Assembly: GCA_964019425.1 (NCBI GenBank) | Contig: OZ025784.1 | Span: 1,178,001 to 1,242,000, forward strand | Direction: 5' to 3' | DNA length: 64,000 nt | DNA from: Flectonema sp. DT1601 | Taxonomy: Eukaryota; Euglenozoa; Diplonemea; Diplonemida; Diplonemidae | In this document: positions 22,240-32,018 of the stretch, one piece after another | Layout: every line of letters begins with the position of its first letter | How positions within the stretch are numbered: position 1 is the stretch's first letter | Program-made: the position numbers and the translations under genes | The notes under the pieces: generated by a model | Databases searched by the model: none | What the model was told of the DNA's origin: nothing | What the model saw: the letters and a program-made list of their open reading frames with translations, nothing else

Positions 22240-22893
22240 CCGAATAAGACTGCGTGTCAAAGGCACATCGGCGATAGTAACAGTTGAGAGAGAGACGTTG
22301 TTATAATAATCAAAAAAAAAGTAATTTTTAAAAGGAAAAAAGTGGAACGAGGAAAATCTCTATTTAGATTCGTATGCAGAAGTGGCGATAAGGATCAACT
22401 CAACCTTTTCAATTGGGTTAATGTTGTTTTCAATGACTGTATCCATTACATTCTTAACAAAGCAATGAGTAGACGCTACGATGACATGTAATTCAGCATC
22501 TGGGACATCCATCGCACCACTTCTTGTTAAGGAGTCTAAGAGGCCGAATAAGACGGCGTGTCGAGAGAGAGAGAGAGTTCGTTATAATAATCAAAAAAAA
22601 AAAAGTGAAACGAGAAAATCTCTATTGAGTCTCAGTCCCCTAGAATAACTGAGGGGCATGTGACTTTATTCTTTCAGTTTGATCGCAAGAAAGAAGTTCA
22701 GCAGGTGGCTTATCATGTATTGCAGAAGCAGCAATAAGAATCGATCTCTCAACCTTTTCAATTGGGTTAACGTTGTTTTCAATGACTGTATCCATTACAT
22801 TCTTATCAAAGCAATGAGTAGACGCTACGATGACATGTAATTCAGCATCTGGGACATCCATCGCACCACTTCTTGTTAAAGAGTCTAAGAGGT
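22240..22893. repeat. Imperfect tandem duplication of a gene's 3' end
   Basis: Unit 1 (22240-22543) and unit 2 (22544-22893) both begin CCGAATAAGAC(T/G)GCGTGTC, share the ATAATAATCAAAAAA block, and end in the coding segment that finishes at GAGTCTAAGAGG. Unit 2 includes the authentic stop and last codons of the 911-aa gene; unit 1 lacks roughly 80 bp around the stop. Confidence 0.88.
22376..22543 (-). pseudogene. Decayed copy of the C-terminal end of the 911-aa gene
   Basis: Encodes about 50 residues matching the neighbour's C-terminus (the LLDSLTRSGAMDVPDAEL region through NPIEKVE), then departs from it and stops. It has at least one substitution of an otherwise retained residue (CFDKN to CFVKN). 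No start and no body of the gene, so a 3' fragment made by the local tandem duplication. An alternative terminal exon is possible but unsupported. Confidence 0.8.
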
Positions 22894-25375
22894 CGAACGC
22901 TTTATTGCGTTCAGACTTTTGGTCATCATCGTGAAGAACGGATTCAGTTGGTTTACTAAGAAGACCTTTCAGAGATTTCTTTATCCAAGTCTCACCAGTC
23001 TTTATAATAGTTGGTCGGAGTGAATCATCCGAGTCGAGAGCTTCAAACTTTGATTCTAAGATGTCAGGGAGTGCACTGATGTCCCGAACTAGTTGTCCGT
23101 CAGAAGTCTTTGGTGGGGTAGTCTTGCACGTCTCACGAGGTTGTTCAGGCTCTGAGGGTGGAGCTGGTGCTGATGATGGTAATGTTGACATCATTGGTGC
23201 AGCTGCTGATGAAAATCCCATTGGTGTAGCTACTGATGAAAATCCCATTGGTGTAGCTGCTGATGAAAATCCAAACGCCTGACCCGTACACCCCTGTGGT
23301 GATGCAAACGGCCCTCCACCCGATGCAGCAGCTGTAAAGAACATGTCTGCGGATTGTGGTTGTTCGCTTGACCAACCCCCTCCGCTGCATGGATCTACTC
23401 CAAAAGATTGAATAGCTGACTGTTTTGCAATTTCTGCTTTCCTCTTCTCCTCTTCCAGTTCTTCTTCTTTCGAAGTTTTTATTATTTCCTTCATCGCTGC
23501 GACATGCGACCTCACTTGATCTACTTTCACTTTTGTGCTGATTTCATCGGAGTCTTCACAGTCGTCACATTGAAAGGACAATAAGTCACTAGATATTTGA
23601 TACGTCGAAAACAATTCTAATAAGTCTTGGCTCAACCTAATCTCTTTAGTCAGAGAATCGCTAGGCAGGTTTAAAACCCTTTCAAGCTGAGGTTTTATTT
23701 GAATAACGCACAACCCAAACAGAGTAGCTTCAAGTTGCATGCTGCGATATGATTTTGCAAATCGCTGTTGTTCTGGACTGAGTGATTCAATGCTTGATTT
23801 AAACTGCTTAGGAGATGGTACTTCTTCTAGCAGTAGTGGGATTTTCAAATCGTCTTTGTTTTTAATCACTAATGCGTGTTTTGGTAAGAACAAGTCAGGT
23901 CCACCAATCTGACCAAGCAATACCACGTAACAACTAAACTGACGAGCGTTGGCTACCAAATTAAAACTATTACCGAAAGATGAGAATCTGTGATTAATAA
24001 GAGAATGGATATACTTATCTCCCGAAAATCTTATTGCCGTGGAAGCATTGAGAGCGAATTTCATTGGTTGGGAATTATCGAGTTTTTTAACAATACTGAG
24101 GACAGGTTCATCGATCTCACCTGGCTCGTTATTTACTTGTTCGATACCAAAGAATCCCTCAGGATTGTGACCAGACACTCTAACTGCGTATGAAAGTTTC
24201 TTAGGTTGATATTCCTCTGAAAATATCTTGCGACTATGAAAGCCCATATACATGCTAAAGTCTGTTGCTGTTACTTCTTTACCAAGAGCCGTAACTAATT
24301 GTTGTCTTAAGAGGTTCTCAATATAATTAACTCCCGAGAGATACGCATCACTGATACTGATATTATGTAAATTTATCACACGAAGAGAAGCAATGTACTT
24401 CGCTGTTAAACCGTTTTCAGGAAACCTCTTCTCGATTTCACCGATTTTCTCAGACAATGAACGTTGCTGTTCATCCAGGAACAATTGTAAATCAGAAGGA
24501 GGAAGTGCTGTTGAAGGATCTGTTTTTGTCTCTTGAAGACGAGGGACGTCGCTGTTGATTTCTTCAAGCAGAGGAACAATTGGAATAAATACGTCAACAG
24601 CAGATATCATCTGCATATCAACAGGGTTTTCCTGTTCCATAACCATCCACCCTTTTAGAATATCATCTACTTCTCTACTCCAAACATCAAGCTCATTGAA
24701 GAATGAAATTGCTTTCTCAACATCTGGATTGCGACGAGGGGTGTGGCATGTGCTTGCATTTCTGTTTATTGTAAAGTCAACTTTTGCTTCCTCCGTAAGG
24801 AGGTTAATAATCCAGGTAAGGGGCAGCTTTAAAACTGGATGAGAAGTGTTAGCATAAGGTGGTGATTCGCTTCTCGTTTTTAAAGTCGTCGACAACTTGC
24901 GAGACGTAAGTTCAACGCAATCCGTTGGATCGCTACCAAAATATATTAAAAACCCGAACTCGATTTCCTGATTCCAGAAGTACTCCGTAACTTTTGTTAT
25001 CGTCTTACTCGTTGATTTTAGATTCATTGCTCCTGAAACTTCAGTGACGTGTTTTGGTCCTTCAATCTCTCGTTCTTCTCGCTTTATAAAGCTGCAGCTG
25101 CTTTCTGACTTGAATTGAAGAGTGACTGCTTTAGTACCGGATCTTTTAGTTACCTCAAGTAACTTATCTGTGGTCAGTCCTGCTATCTTCAAACTGGTTA
25201 AAACTGAAGCAGATGCTGCTGCAGTTAGAAATTCAGCTATTTGATATTTATCGTTGTATTTGTGATGAACATCTCCTGCGAGTTGCGGGTTTCTGTTCAC
25301 ATCCAACACTCTCGCCACTGTCTTTAGTCCACTGTCGAGTTTCTTTTTAAATATTTCCATTTGAAAAGAAGTCAT
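22640..25375 (-). CDS. 911-aa protein of an apparently conserved protist family, function unknown
   Basis: Single open frame, no signal peptide or membrane segment. The N-terminal half is alpha/beta-like. Residues about 545-600 (SPEQQRFAKSYRSMQLEAT and the following IQIKPQLERVL) and the C-terminal block around residues 830-900 (FDLLDSLTRSGAM and ELHVIVASTHCFDKN to NPIEKVERS) look strongly constrained. I believe proteins with these blocks occur in other protists, but from memory only. A Lys/Glu coiled-coil-like stretch at about 635-660 is followed by a low-complexity hinge with three MGFSSxATP-like repeats. Start: ATG directly after a run of about 17 A, close to the leader style of the CUB genes. 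The stop codon sits in a short hairpin (CCCCT/AGGGG). Intracellular role unknown. Confidence 0.85.
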   Translation of the reverse strand: MTSFQMEIFKKKLDSGLKTVARVLDVNRNPQLAGDVHHKYNDKYQIAEFLTAAASASVLTSLKIAGLTTDKLLEVTKRSGTKAVTLQFKSESSCSFIKREEREIEGPKHVTEVSGAMNLKSTSKTITKVTEYFWNQEIEFGFLIYFGSDPTDCVELTSRKLSTTLKTRSESPPYANTSHPVLKLPLTWIINLLTEEAKVDFTINRNASTCHTPRRNPDVEKAISFFNELDVWSREVDDILKGWMVMEQENPVDMQMISAVDVFIPIVPLLEEINSDVPRLQETKTDPSTALPPSDLQLFLDEQQRSLSEKIGEIEKRFPENGLTAKYIASLRVINLHNISISDAYLSGVNYIENLLRQQLVTALGKEVTATDFSMYMGFHSRKIFSEEYQPKKLSYAVRVSGHNPEGFFGIEQVNNEPGEIDEPVLSIVKKLDNSQPMKFALNASTAIRFSGDKYIHSLINHRFSSFGNSFNLVANARQFSCYVVLLGQIGGPDLFLPKHALVIKNKDDLKIPLLLEEVPSPKQFKSSIESLSPEQQRFAKSYRSMQLEATLFGLCVIQIKPQLERVLNLPSDSLTKEIRLSQDLLELFSTYQISSDLLSFQCDDCEDSDEISTKVKVDQVRSHVAAMKEIIKTSKEEELEEEKRKAEIAKQSAIQSFGVDPCSGGGWSSEQPQSADMFFTAAASGGGPFASPQGCTGQAFGFSSAATPMGFSSVATPMGFSSAAAPMMSTLPSSAPAPPSEPEQPRETCKTTPPKTSDGQLVRDISALPDILESKFEALDSDDSLRPTIIKTGETWIKKSLKGLLSKPTESVLHDDDQKSERNKAFDLLDSLTRSGAMDVPDAELHVIVASTHCFDKNVMDTVIENNVNPIEKVERSILIAASAIHDKPPAELLSCDQTERIKSHAPQLF

Positions 25376-25797
25376 TTTTTTTTTTTTTTTGTGTTTTGAG
25401 TTTTTTGTGAAGATTTTTTAAGCTTTCGAAGAAGGGAAAAGAGAATAAATATTACATCACAGTGCATCATCATTATGTATAATTATATCAAAGGTAGTAT
25501 CTAAGGATGGTGCCTCGTCTTACTCTAATAATCATCATTGATTCGAATGATTCCTGCGAATGAAAAAAAAAAAAAACTAACAAGGGAATATTAACTAAAG
25601 AACAAAGTACTCTCGCAGTCAAACGACAACGAAGAAGGTAATGAGAGATGGCGAGAAGGCAAGTCCCGGTAAGACGAGATAGAATGAGAAAGGTTGTTTA
25701 AAATTAATCTAATAAGCTGGAAGGAATACACTGCGTGCAAGAACTCTATATTTTTATTTTATTTTTAACTTCATAAAAGACACATGTGTAAGTTGCA
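25376..25797. other. Intergenic DNA
   Basis: Begins with the T run that is the A-tract leader of the 911-aa gene; the rest is unremarkable AT-rich DNA. No gene seen. Confidence 0.6.
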
Positions 25798-26688
25798 TCA
25801 AAGAGCAGGGGTTGGTCCTTGATAAACAGGACCACCAAGACGACGACTTGTTCTCATCGCTTTTCGTTGTTTTTTTCTTTCTTTACAATATTTGATATAA
25901 AGATTAGAGTCTTCCTCACACTCCCAAACGTGTTGGAGATTCTCATGCCCATGTCGGGTCACTAAACTTAAAATATTTGCCTCCTGAGAAAAGTAGTGTT
26001 CGGGAACTACATCTGAAGGACGAAGCTTATATCGAATGATCAGCGATTCCAGTCGAGCTCTCTGCAAACCTAATGGAAGCTTTGGTGACCTAGTGTCGTA
26101 TTTCTCAGTCACTGCTCTCAGTAACTGTAATCCATGAGGGTGGGCAGTTGATAATAGTCGAGGGATGTCAGAATTCTTTGAAGGGTTCCATCTGTTGTAT
26201 AAAACTTTTAAATAGTCTTCAGCAGTGTACTCGAAGGTATTCGGAGGCGTAGTTTGTTTACCAACTTGGTGTTCCAATCTTAAGAACAACCACTCCTCTT
26301 CACCTGAAACAAGTAGTTCTCGTACTTGACTGAGAGTGAGTCCAAGGATGTCTTCAGCATTTGGATGTGATTTAAAATAGTATTCAAGTCTTTTCTGATG
26401 ATCTGTTGGATATTCCCAAGTGTCTCTTATCCATAATGGTCCCCACATTTGTTCAACAAACCGAACAGCTTGGGGAATGTAATTAGAGTGATGTTTCTTA
26501 AGTTCGGAAACATATTCATCGCAGTATTCTGGGTCTCGCACTCGCAATACCTTTTCGATTTCTTTCAACATATCATCGTTGCTTTTTGGGTGTTGAGATA
26601 TTACTGGAGGGTGTCTCTTGTGGAATTCTCTTTTCCAAGATTTCATTTCGTCTTGGGTAGTTCGAATAGTCCTAATCTGATTTTCCAT
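25798..26688 (-). CDS. 296-aa protein of unknown function
   Basis: Single exon, ATG at 26686-26688, with a CAG acceptor-like triplet four bases upstream (CACATACAG then AAAG then ATG). The protein is highly charged, rich in aromatic residues and predicted mostly helical, without signal peptide or membrane helix. Visible segments are a Trp/Tyr-rich middle (VEQMWGPLWIRDTWEYP, about residues 78-94) and a basic C-terminus (KERKKQRKAMRTSRR). I recognise no domain. Confidence 0.75.
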   Translation of the reverse strand: MENQIRTIRTTQDEMKSWKREFHKRHPPVISQHPKSNDDMLKEIEKVLRVRDPEYCDEYVSELKKHHSNYIPQAVRFVEQMWGPLWIRDTWEYPTDHQKRLEYYFKSHPNAEDILGLTLSQVRELLVSGEEEWLFLRLEHQVGKQTTPPNTFEYTAEDYLKVLYNRWNPSKNSDIPRLLSTAHPHGLQLLRAVTEKYDTRSPKLPLGLQRARLESLIIRYKLRPSDVVPEHYFSQEANILSLVTRHGHENLQHVWECEEDSNLYIKYCKERKKQRKAMRTSRRLGGPVYQGPTPAL

Positions 26689-27219
26689 CTTTCTGTATGT
26701 GAGATAATAGTGTTTAAATAATAACAGTTCGGTTTATATAGTTGGTTGTTTTTCCTGTAGTAAAAATATGTAATAAAAAAAGACAGCTGTATTTAGGCAC
26801 AATGAGTGTCTTTACTAAGAGCGCTCTCAAACAAACAAGGGAAAAATAAAAATCATCCGTTTTTTTTTTTTTTTTTCAATTTTTTTTTTTTACTTCTTTT
26901 TATTCTGTCCCTTTCATAAAGGTGTTTTACTGTGTCTTTTTATTTTTTATTTATTTATTTTTTTTTTTTTTTTTCCCCTTTTCTTCCCATTTTTGCTATT
27001 TTATTGTAATTTATTTATAGTTAAATCTCAAACTAGTTGATTATTTAATTTAAAAACAACTGGAATTCAAACATGGATGCTGTAGGACTTTGCAAAGTAA
27101 ATAGACAGCCTACTTTTTTGACAAAAAAAAAACTGACCTACCTCCGTCTGTGAAGCCACTACTGTATTATTGACCATACAGGAAAGGACAACTACGAAAT
27201 TCGCGGTGGGGAAAAGGAG

Positions 27220-27253
<34 letters not shown>

Positions 27254-27779
27254 ACACACACTATTGATATCTGTGTTTGCAATCGTAAGCCAACCTAAAT
27301 TGAAAGAGCAATAGAAGGCTTCAGGTACTATAAACTTCTTTCTTGCCAGTACAAGTACTTTGTAAAGTGCAGAAAAGAAAAAAGTAAAACTGTGCGTCAA
27401 ACACGAAAAGCCAGTTTTCTGAGAGAGAGGCTTACATGTCGTCAACAATCTTTTTTTGCTTGTTAGGTGCAAAAAAAAAAAAAAGAAAAAAAAAACAGAA
27501 AACAGAAATAAATAAAAGCGGATATCAACAAAGGGCGACCAACAACGCATCGGGGCTTCGAATAGAGAAAGGGATGGGCAACAAAATTGTGTATTTTTTT
27601 TTTTTTTTTTTTTTTTTTTCTCCCCATTTATTTTTGTTTTCTACTTCACTACTGTCAATTGTTCTTTCAAAAATCGCAACCACAACCGATCGGGGTGTTC
27701 GTTTTCCTATTGATTCTGGTTCTTTCTTTTTTGTTTCTTCTTTATTTTTCTGTTCTACTTCTCACGAGTTTCCTTTTCA

Positions 27780-27812
<33 letters not shown>

Positions 27813-29321
27813 TTTTTTTTTTTTTTTTTTTTTTTCCCAATAGAAATTCTTTTTTTTTCCCACTATATCAAGCAACAATCAGAGAGCAGATAAGCACTCA
27901 TCTATTCAAGTCTGCCAGCCGAAATTGCAAGGCGAAAGTATGGGACCGAGCGCGTGAAGAGAAGACATAAGTCATGCGCCGCATGAAAAAAAAGAACAAA
28001 CAAAGAACAAAAAAAAAAAAAAAAAAAAAAAAAGAACAAAAGAATAAAAGAAAAATTGTCGAAGAACACGTGTTTTTTTTTTTTTTTTTTTTTTTGTTCG
28101 TTCTTTGCTACAAGGGAGTGAACTCCAATAGAATACCACGGGGAAGAAACAAATAAAAAAATAAAATAAAAAAAACTGGCAAAAAAAAAAAAAAAAAAAA
28201 GCATAAAATTCAACGTGAAAATGAACTGGGGATTTGGAAGAAATCATCAAAAAGTCGATAGCGTGACTCCATACTATGTAAGGACATTAGAGCAGAGGTA
28301 ACCTCACTCAATTCATCAACCGCTCAATGCCGTCAGTATAATAATATCGTACAACACTATCGGTTATAGCACAAGGGATTTTTTAAATTTTTTAAATATT
28401 TTTTTTTTTTTTTGTTGCTATTAAAGAAAGGAAAAAGAACAAACAAACAAAAAGAGGGCAAACCACAGTAAAGCTCTTGTCACCATTTACTTGACTTTGA
28501 ATTTCTTAAAGAAGTTGAGATTCCTCATCAGCAACACCCCTGAAGCTCATCTATCCCAACGTACTTTAAAAAGTACCCCGAGAAGATAAAGTTACATAAG
28601 AAAAGAGAAAGGCTGCATCACGACATCATAACGATAGGGGGAAGTACAGGGGGAAAGAATGAATGCACGGCTTCATGTACACAGATATATCACTGTTTTT
28701 ACAGAGAGAACCACACGTTGACAACAGACCTTTCTTTTTTTTTATTTTTTTTTTTTATATTTTTTCACGCATCGTGCTACTGCTATTTTCTTCTTCCTTG
28801 TGAATTTATCCCTCCTTTTTTTTTTTTTTTTTCTTTCTTTCTTTCTTTCCGTACACACGAATTATACTTTCCAGTACTCAATCATTGCACAATGAGTCAA
28901 AAAAAAATTCAAAAAAAAAAAAAAAAAAAAAAGACGTGTGAAGGAAAAGCGGTACCGCAGTAATCCGTGACTAACTTACCCAACTAATAATTATCAAAAT
29001 TGGGAATCAAAAAGTTGTTCCACCGTTTCGAGTTTGGTTTTTTTTTTTTTTTTTTTTGTGACAGAAGTACCAGAGGGCAGAGAGAAGAATACGATTGGTC
29101 AGCTTACATGTAAGATTTTTTTTTTTTTTTTTTTTTAATTTTTTTTTAATTTTTTTTTTTTTTTTGGAAACTGACTTACTATCAGGAATAAAGGAACAAT
29201 AATATGCTTCTGTTGGTCCATCTGTTGGCTGCTGGAAGTACTACTTTTCAGTTTGAGCAATCACTTAGCTTTTGTTTTATTTTTACAGGTAAAAAAATTG
29301 TGTGTGTGTTGGGTGGACGGG

Positions 29322-29352
<31 letters not shown>

Positions 29353-29638
29353 GCACCGATATTAACATCTGTATATAAAAGTAAAAGTTACTTATTAATC
29401 AGATTTTTTTTTTTTTTTTTTTGAAGGATGATGGCAGAGCTGTTTTCACAAGACCCATATACAATAATCGGAAAATTCACACGTTTTTTGTGTTTTTTAT
29501 TTTTTTGTTTCTAAAAAAAGTTTTTTTCTTTTTTTTTTTCTTCTTTTAATTTCTTGTTTTTTTTTTTTTCCTGTTTAATATGGTTTCCTCCCCGATCGGA
29601 ATCCAACCATCATGCACTGTACGCATGACTTATGGGGT

Positions 29639-29670
<32 letters not shown>
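26689..29670. other. 3-kb gene-free, homopolymer- and microsatellite-rich region
   Basis: Contains dozens of A or T runs of 10-30 bases, a run of ATT triplets at about 27,781-27,811, a (TTTC)n patch near 28,833 and GTGTGT near 29,300. Open frames here are Phe/Lys/Tyr homopolymer products. I see no gene, tRNA or conserved block. Confidence 0.7.
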
Positions 29671-29671
<1 letters not shown>

Positions 29672-31377
29672 CATTCCGCTGAATTCATGTCGTTTTCCTT
29701 ATCTGCCGGATCAAGCTTGGTACCGTGCAGGTCAAACTCATACTGAATTAGTTGCTTTCTAAATCCGGTATTCGGATTTACATTTGGTCTTACTTTTTTA
29801 ATCATAACAATCGCCTCTTTGAAAGTCATTCCGTAAATTTTCATCAAATAAGCACACGTGAACGTCACAGAACGTGATAAACCAGCAAAACAGTGAACCA
29901 GAACACGTGCTCTTTCCGTTCGAGCTTTTTCAATGTATTCTACAACCTGATTTTGAATTTTTTTTTTTTTTTTTTAAAACTGGAAATTTGACAACATTAA
30001 ATGAATAACATACCTCATCAAAGACTTGAACCAGACCCTGCTCTGGTATGTCTTCGACATTTAAAATTAGTTGGTTGACACCCTCAGGGATTGGGTCAAT
30101 GACTTCCAGTTGTTTTCCTGCTGTGACTATACGAGTTATGTCAAGTTGCTGAATTTTTTTTTTTTTTTCCATCTCGAGGACATGTTTTACGAGCGAAAGA
30201 GAATTGTGGCAGCGTAACGTTAACACTCTTTTACTTTATACAGGCTTGTTTCCGGTTGCGCACAAACAAAAACAAAGTGTGAGAATTATTTAGTAAAGTG
30301 CCGATTCTTTTTTTAAAAAAAAAAAGAATGAAAAAGAAATAATAATAGTCGATCAAACATACCCTAAAAACCTTCGCACTTTGCGCAGTCCGAACAGATC
30401 CAAGAAAAACGTGATCAAGAACTTGATCTGGGTATACTTTATTCCACATTAACTGAATACCCGGTAGTTTCTCATAAATCATGTTCCATGAATCCTTCAA
30501 AGGAGGACAGTTATCGACAGCTAGCCTACAGCTCACCCAATTAGACAGAGCTTCTATTTCTGGGAATTCTTGAATGCGTTCATTTTCAATAAAATAACAC
30601 CTGTTGATGGGTTGTTGTTATTGCTGTTGTTGGTTTTCCCCTTTTATATCACAATGACACAATACACATACCGTTGAAGATTTTCAATCTTTGTTAAACA
30701 CGTTGGGATACACGGGAGGTTATTGTAGTCGAGGTTGATGCTCCTGTTTTGGGATTTATTTATGTCAGTTTTGTTTTCAAGATTCCAAAAAAAAAAAAAA
30801 AAAAAAAAAAAAATCCATACTGAAGGTGCTTCAGCTTTGATAAGGTATCAGGTAGACAAGTAAGCTTATTTCTGTTTACATCTAAGTGCTGGAGACTGCT
30901 CAGGTCACCTATCTCGGGAGGTAGGGTTGTTAAATCATTTTGACCAAGATTGAGATTAACCAACATTTGTAAGTGGTCAATTCTTGGTGAGATTTCCTTC
31001 AAGCCGTTTAAATGAGCTGTGAGATTAACGAGCCCTCCACATGAAAACAACGCATCCGGAAAAACATCAAATTTATAACAATTTAAAGTAAGATCATCCT
31101 TATTAGATGCTTGTTTGATGACGACCTCAACCTCACCGTCTTGGTGAGATTCCATTATGACCTCTTCTTCTGATCGAAAACTTCTTTTCGGACCACCTCC
31201 TAGTTTGCCTCCTAGCTTGCTTGGTAGCTTTAAAAATTGCTTCTGTGGTGGTGGTTCATCATCTGAGTCATCATCCCCTTCCACAGTTAAGATCGTTTCC
31301 TCATTTAGTTCTGGTATAGCCGGAAGGTACTTCTTTCTCTTTTCTTCCGATGTCAGTTTCACCCGTTCCCCCGACAT
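29671..31377 (-). CDS. Leucine-rich-repeat dual-specificity phosphatase (five exons)
   Basis: Exons 31377-30821, 30743-30672, 30600-30363, 30148-30014 and 29946-29671 join in frame to 425 aa. All four introns are GT-AG: GTATGG at the first, GTATGT at the other three, sizes 77, 71, 214 and 67 bp. Residues 1-90 are acidic/low complexity with a KRSFRSEEEV motif. Residues about 95-210 are leucine-rich repeats (NLNLGQNDL, HLDVNRNKL, INLDYNNL). The rest is a dual-specificity phosphatase with general-acid Asp in NVEDIP and the HC-x5-R loop HCFAGLSRS (Cys353, Arg359). Active-site residues are intact. LRR plus DUSP is known from Dictyostelium MPL proteins, which act on MAP kinases; the substrate here is inferred. 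It is a paralogue of the fusion gene immediately upstream but lacks the kinase. Several introns carry long T runs. Confidence 0.9.
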
Positions 31378-32007
31378 CTCCCAGCTGTTTTAATGAAAAA
31401 AACAAAAAAATTAAGAAAAATTTTCACATCCTAATTTCAAAAAAAAGATAAATCCATCCATCATCCTGTAAAAAAAACCATTCAGATAAGCCTTCTGTAT
31501 TTTGTTGATCGCAGTTAGTTTTACTGGCGCACAGGGAAATAGATAACATGACATAATAAATAACGGCTCTTAATCTGAATAGTTTCTTCTCCGACTTCGT
31601 CAGTGCAAAAAAAAAAAAACCCAAAAAAAAAAAAAAAAGAATATTAAATCACCATCACAACAGTGTTGTACTCTCATTTGCATTAATAGTTGAAAAACAA
31701 TTTGCAAAAAAAACAAGAGTACTTAAATAGGTTATGTGTAATAAGACCTTCCTAAAAATGTTATCAGCAGAGTGCTGAAAGACACCAAGAATGTGATTAA
31801 CGAAGTTAGAGATTTAAATAGGAATCTTCTACACGTTTGAAGTGAATTCTACTTCGAAACAAAATTTAAAAAAAAAAAAAAACTATTTAAGTTAATAATT
31901 TGAATGAGATGTACAAAGTTCTGGGAACAGAATTTATTCATATCCGAATGTAGCATTGATCTTAACAACTGATAACTACCTGCTTTCTGAGGCAGTGTTG
32001 ACGCCAC
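31378..32007. other. Intergenic DNA with a dispersed repeat copy
   Basis: The LRR-phosphatase leader (CAG seven bases before its ATG, preceded by a T-rich stretch), a dispersed repeat at 31471-31612, A runs and otherwise plain AT-rich DNA. No gene. Confidence 0.6.
31471..31612 (-). repeat. Dispersed repeat, copy 1 (inverted relative to copy at 61.4 kb)
   Basis: About 140 bp that match 61406-61549 as a reverse complement with few differences, including the block TTTCCCTGTGCGCCAGTAAA and the flanks up to a poly(T) end. Origin unknown: it could be a fragment of a mobile element. Confidence 0.85.
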
Positions 32008-32018
32008 TTAAGTGGCGT
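32001..32018. other. 18-bp perfect palindrome containing a stop codon
   Basis: ACGCCACTTAAGTGGCGT is its own reverse complement, and the TAA of the kinase-LRR-phosphatase gene is at its centre (32008-32010). In RNA it could fold only with difficulty because the loop is absent; as DNA it could be a binding site. Confidence 0.8.

Noticed and set aside
27436-27970. Overlapping 127-135 codon frames in the homopolymer region
   Set aside because: They consist of runs of Phe, Tyr, Leu and Lys from T/A and ATT repeats.
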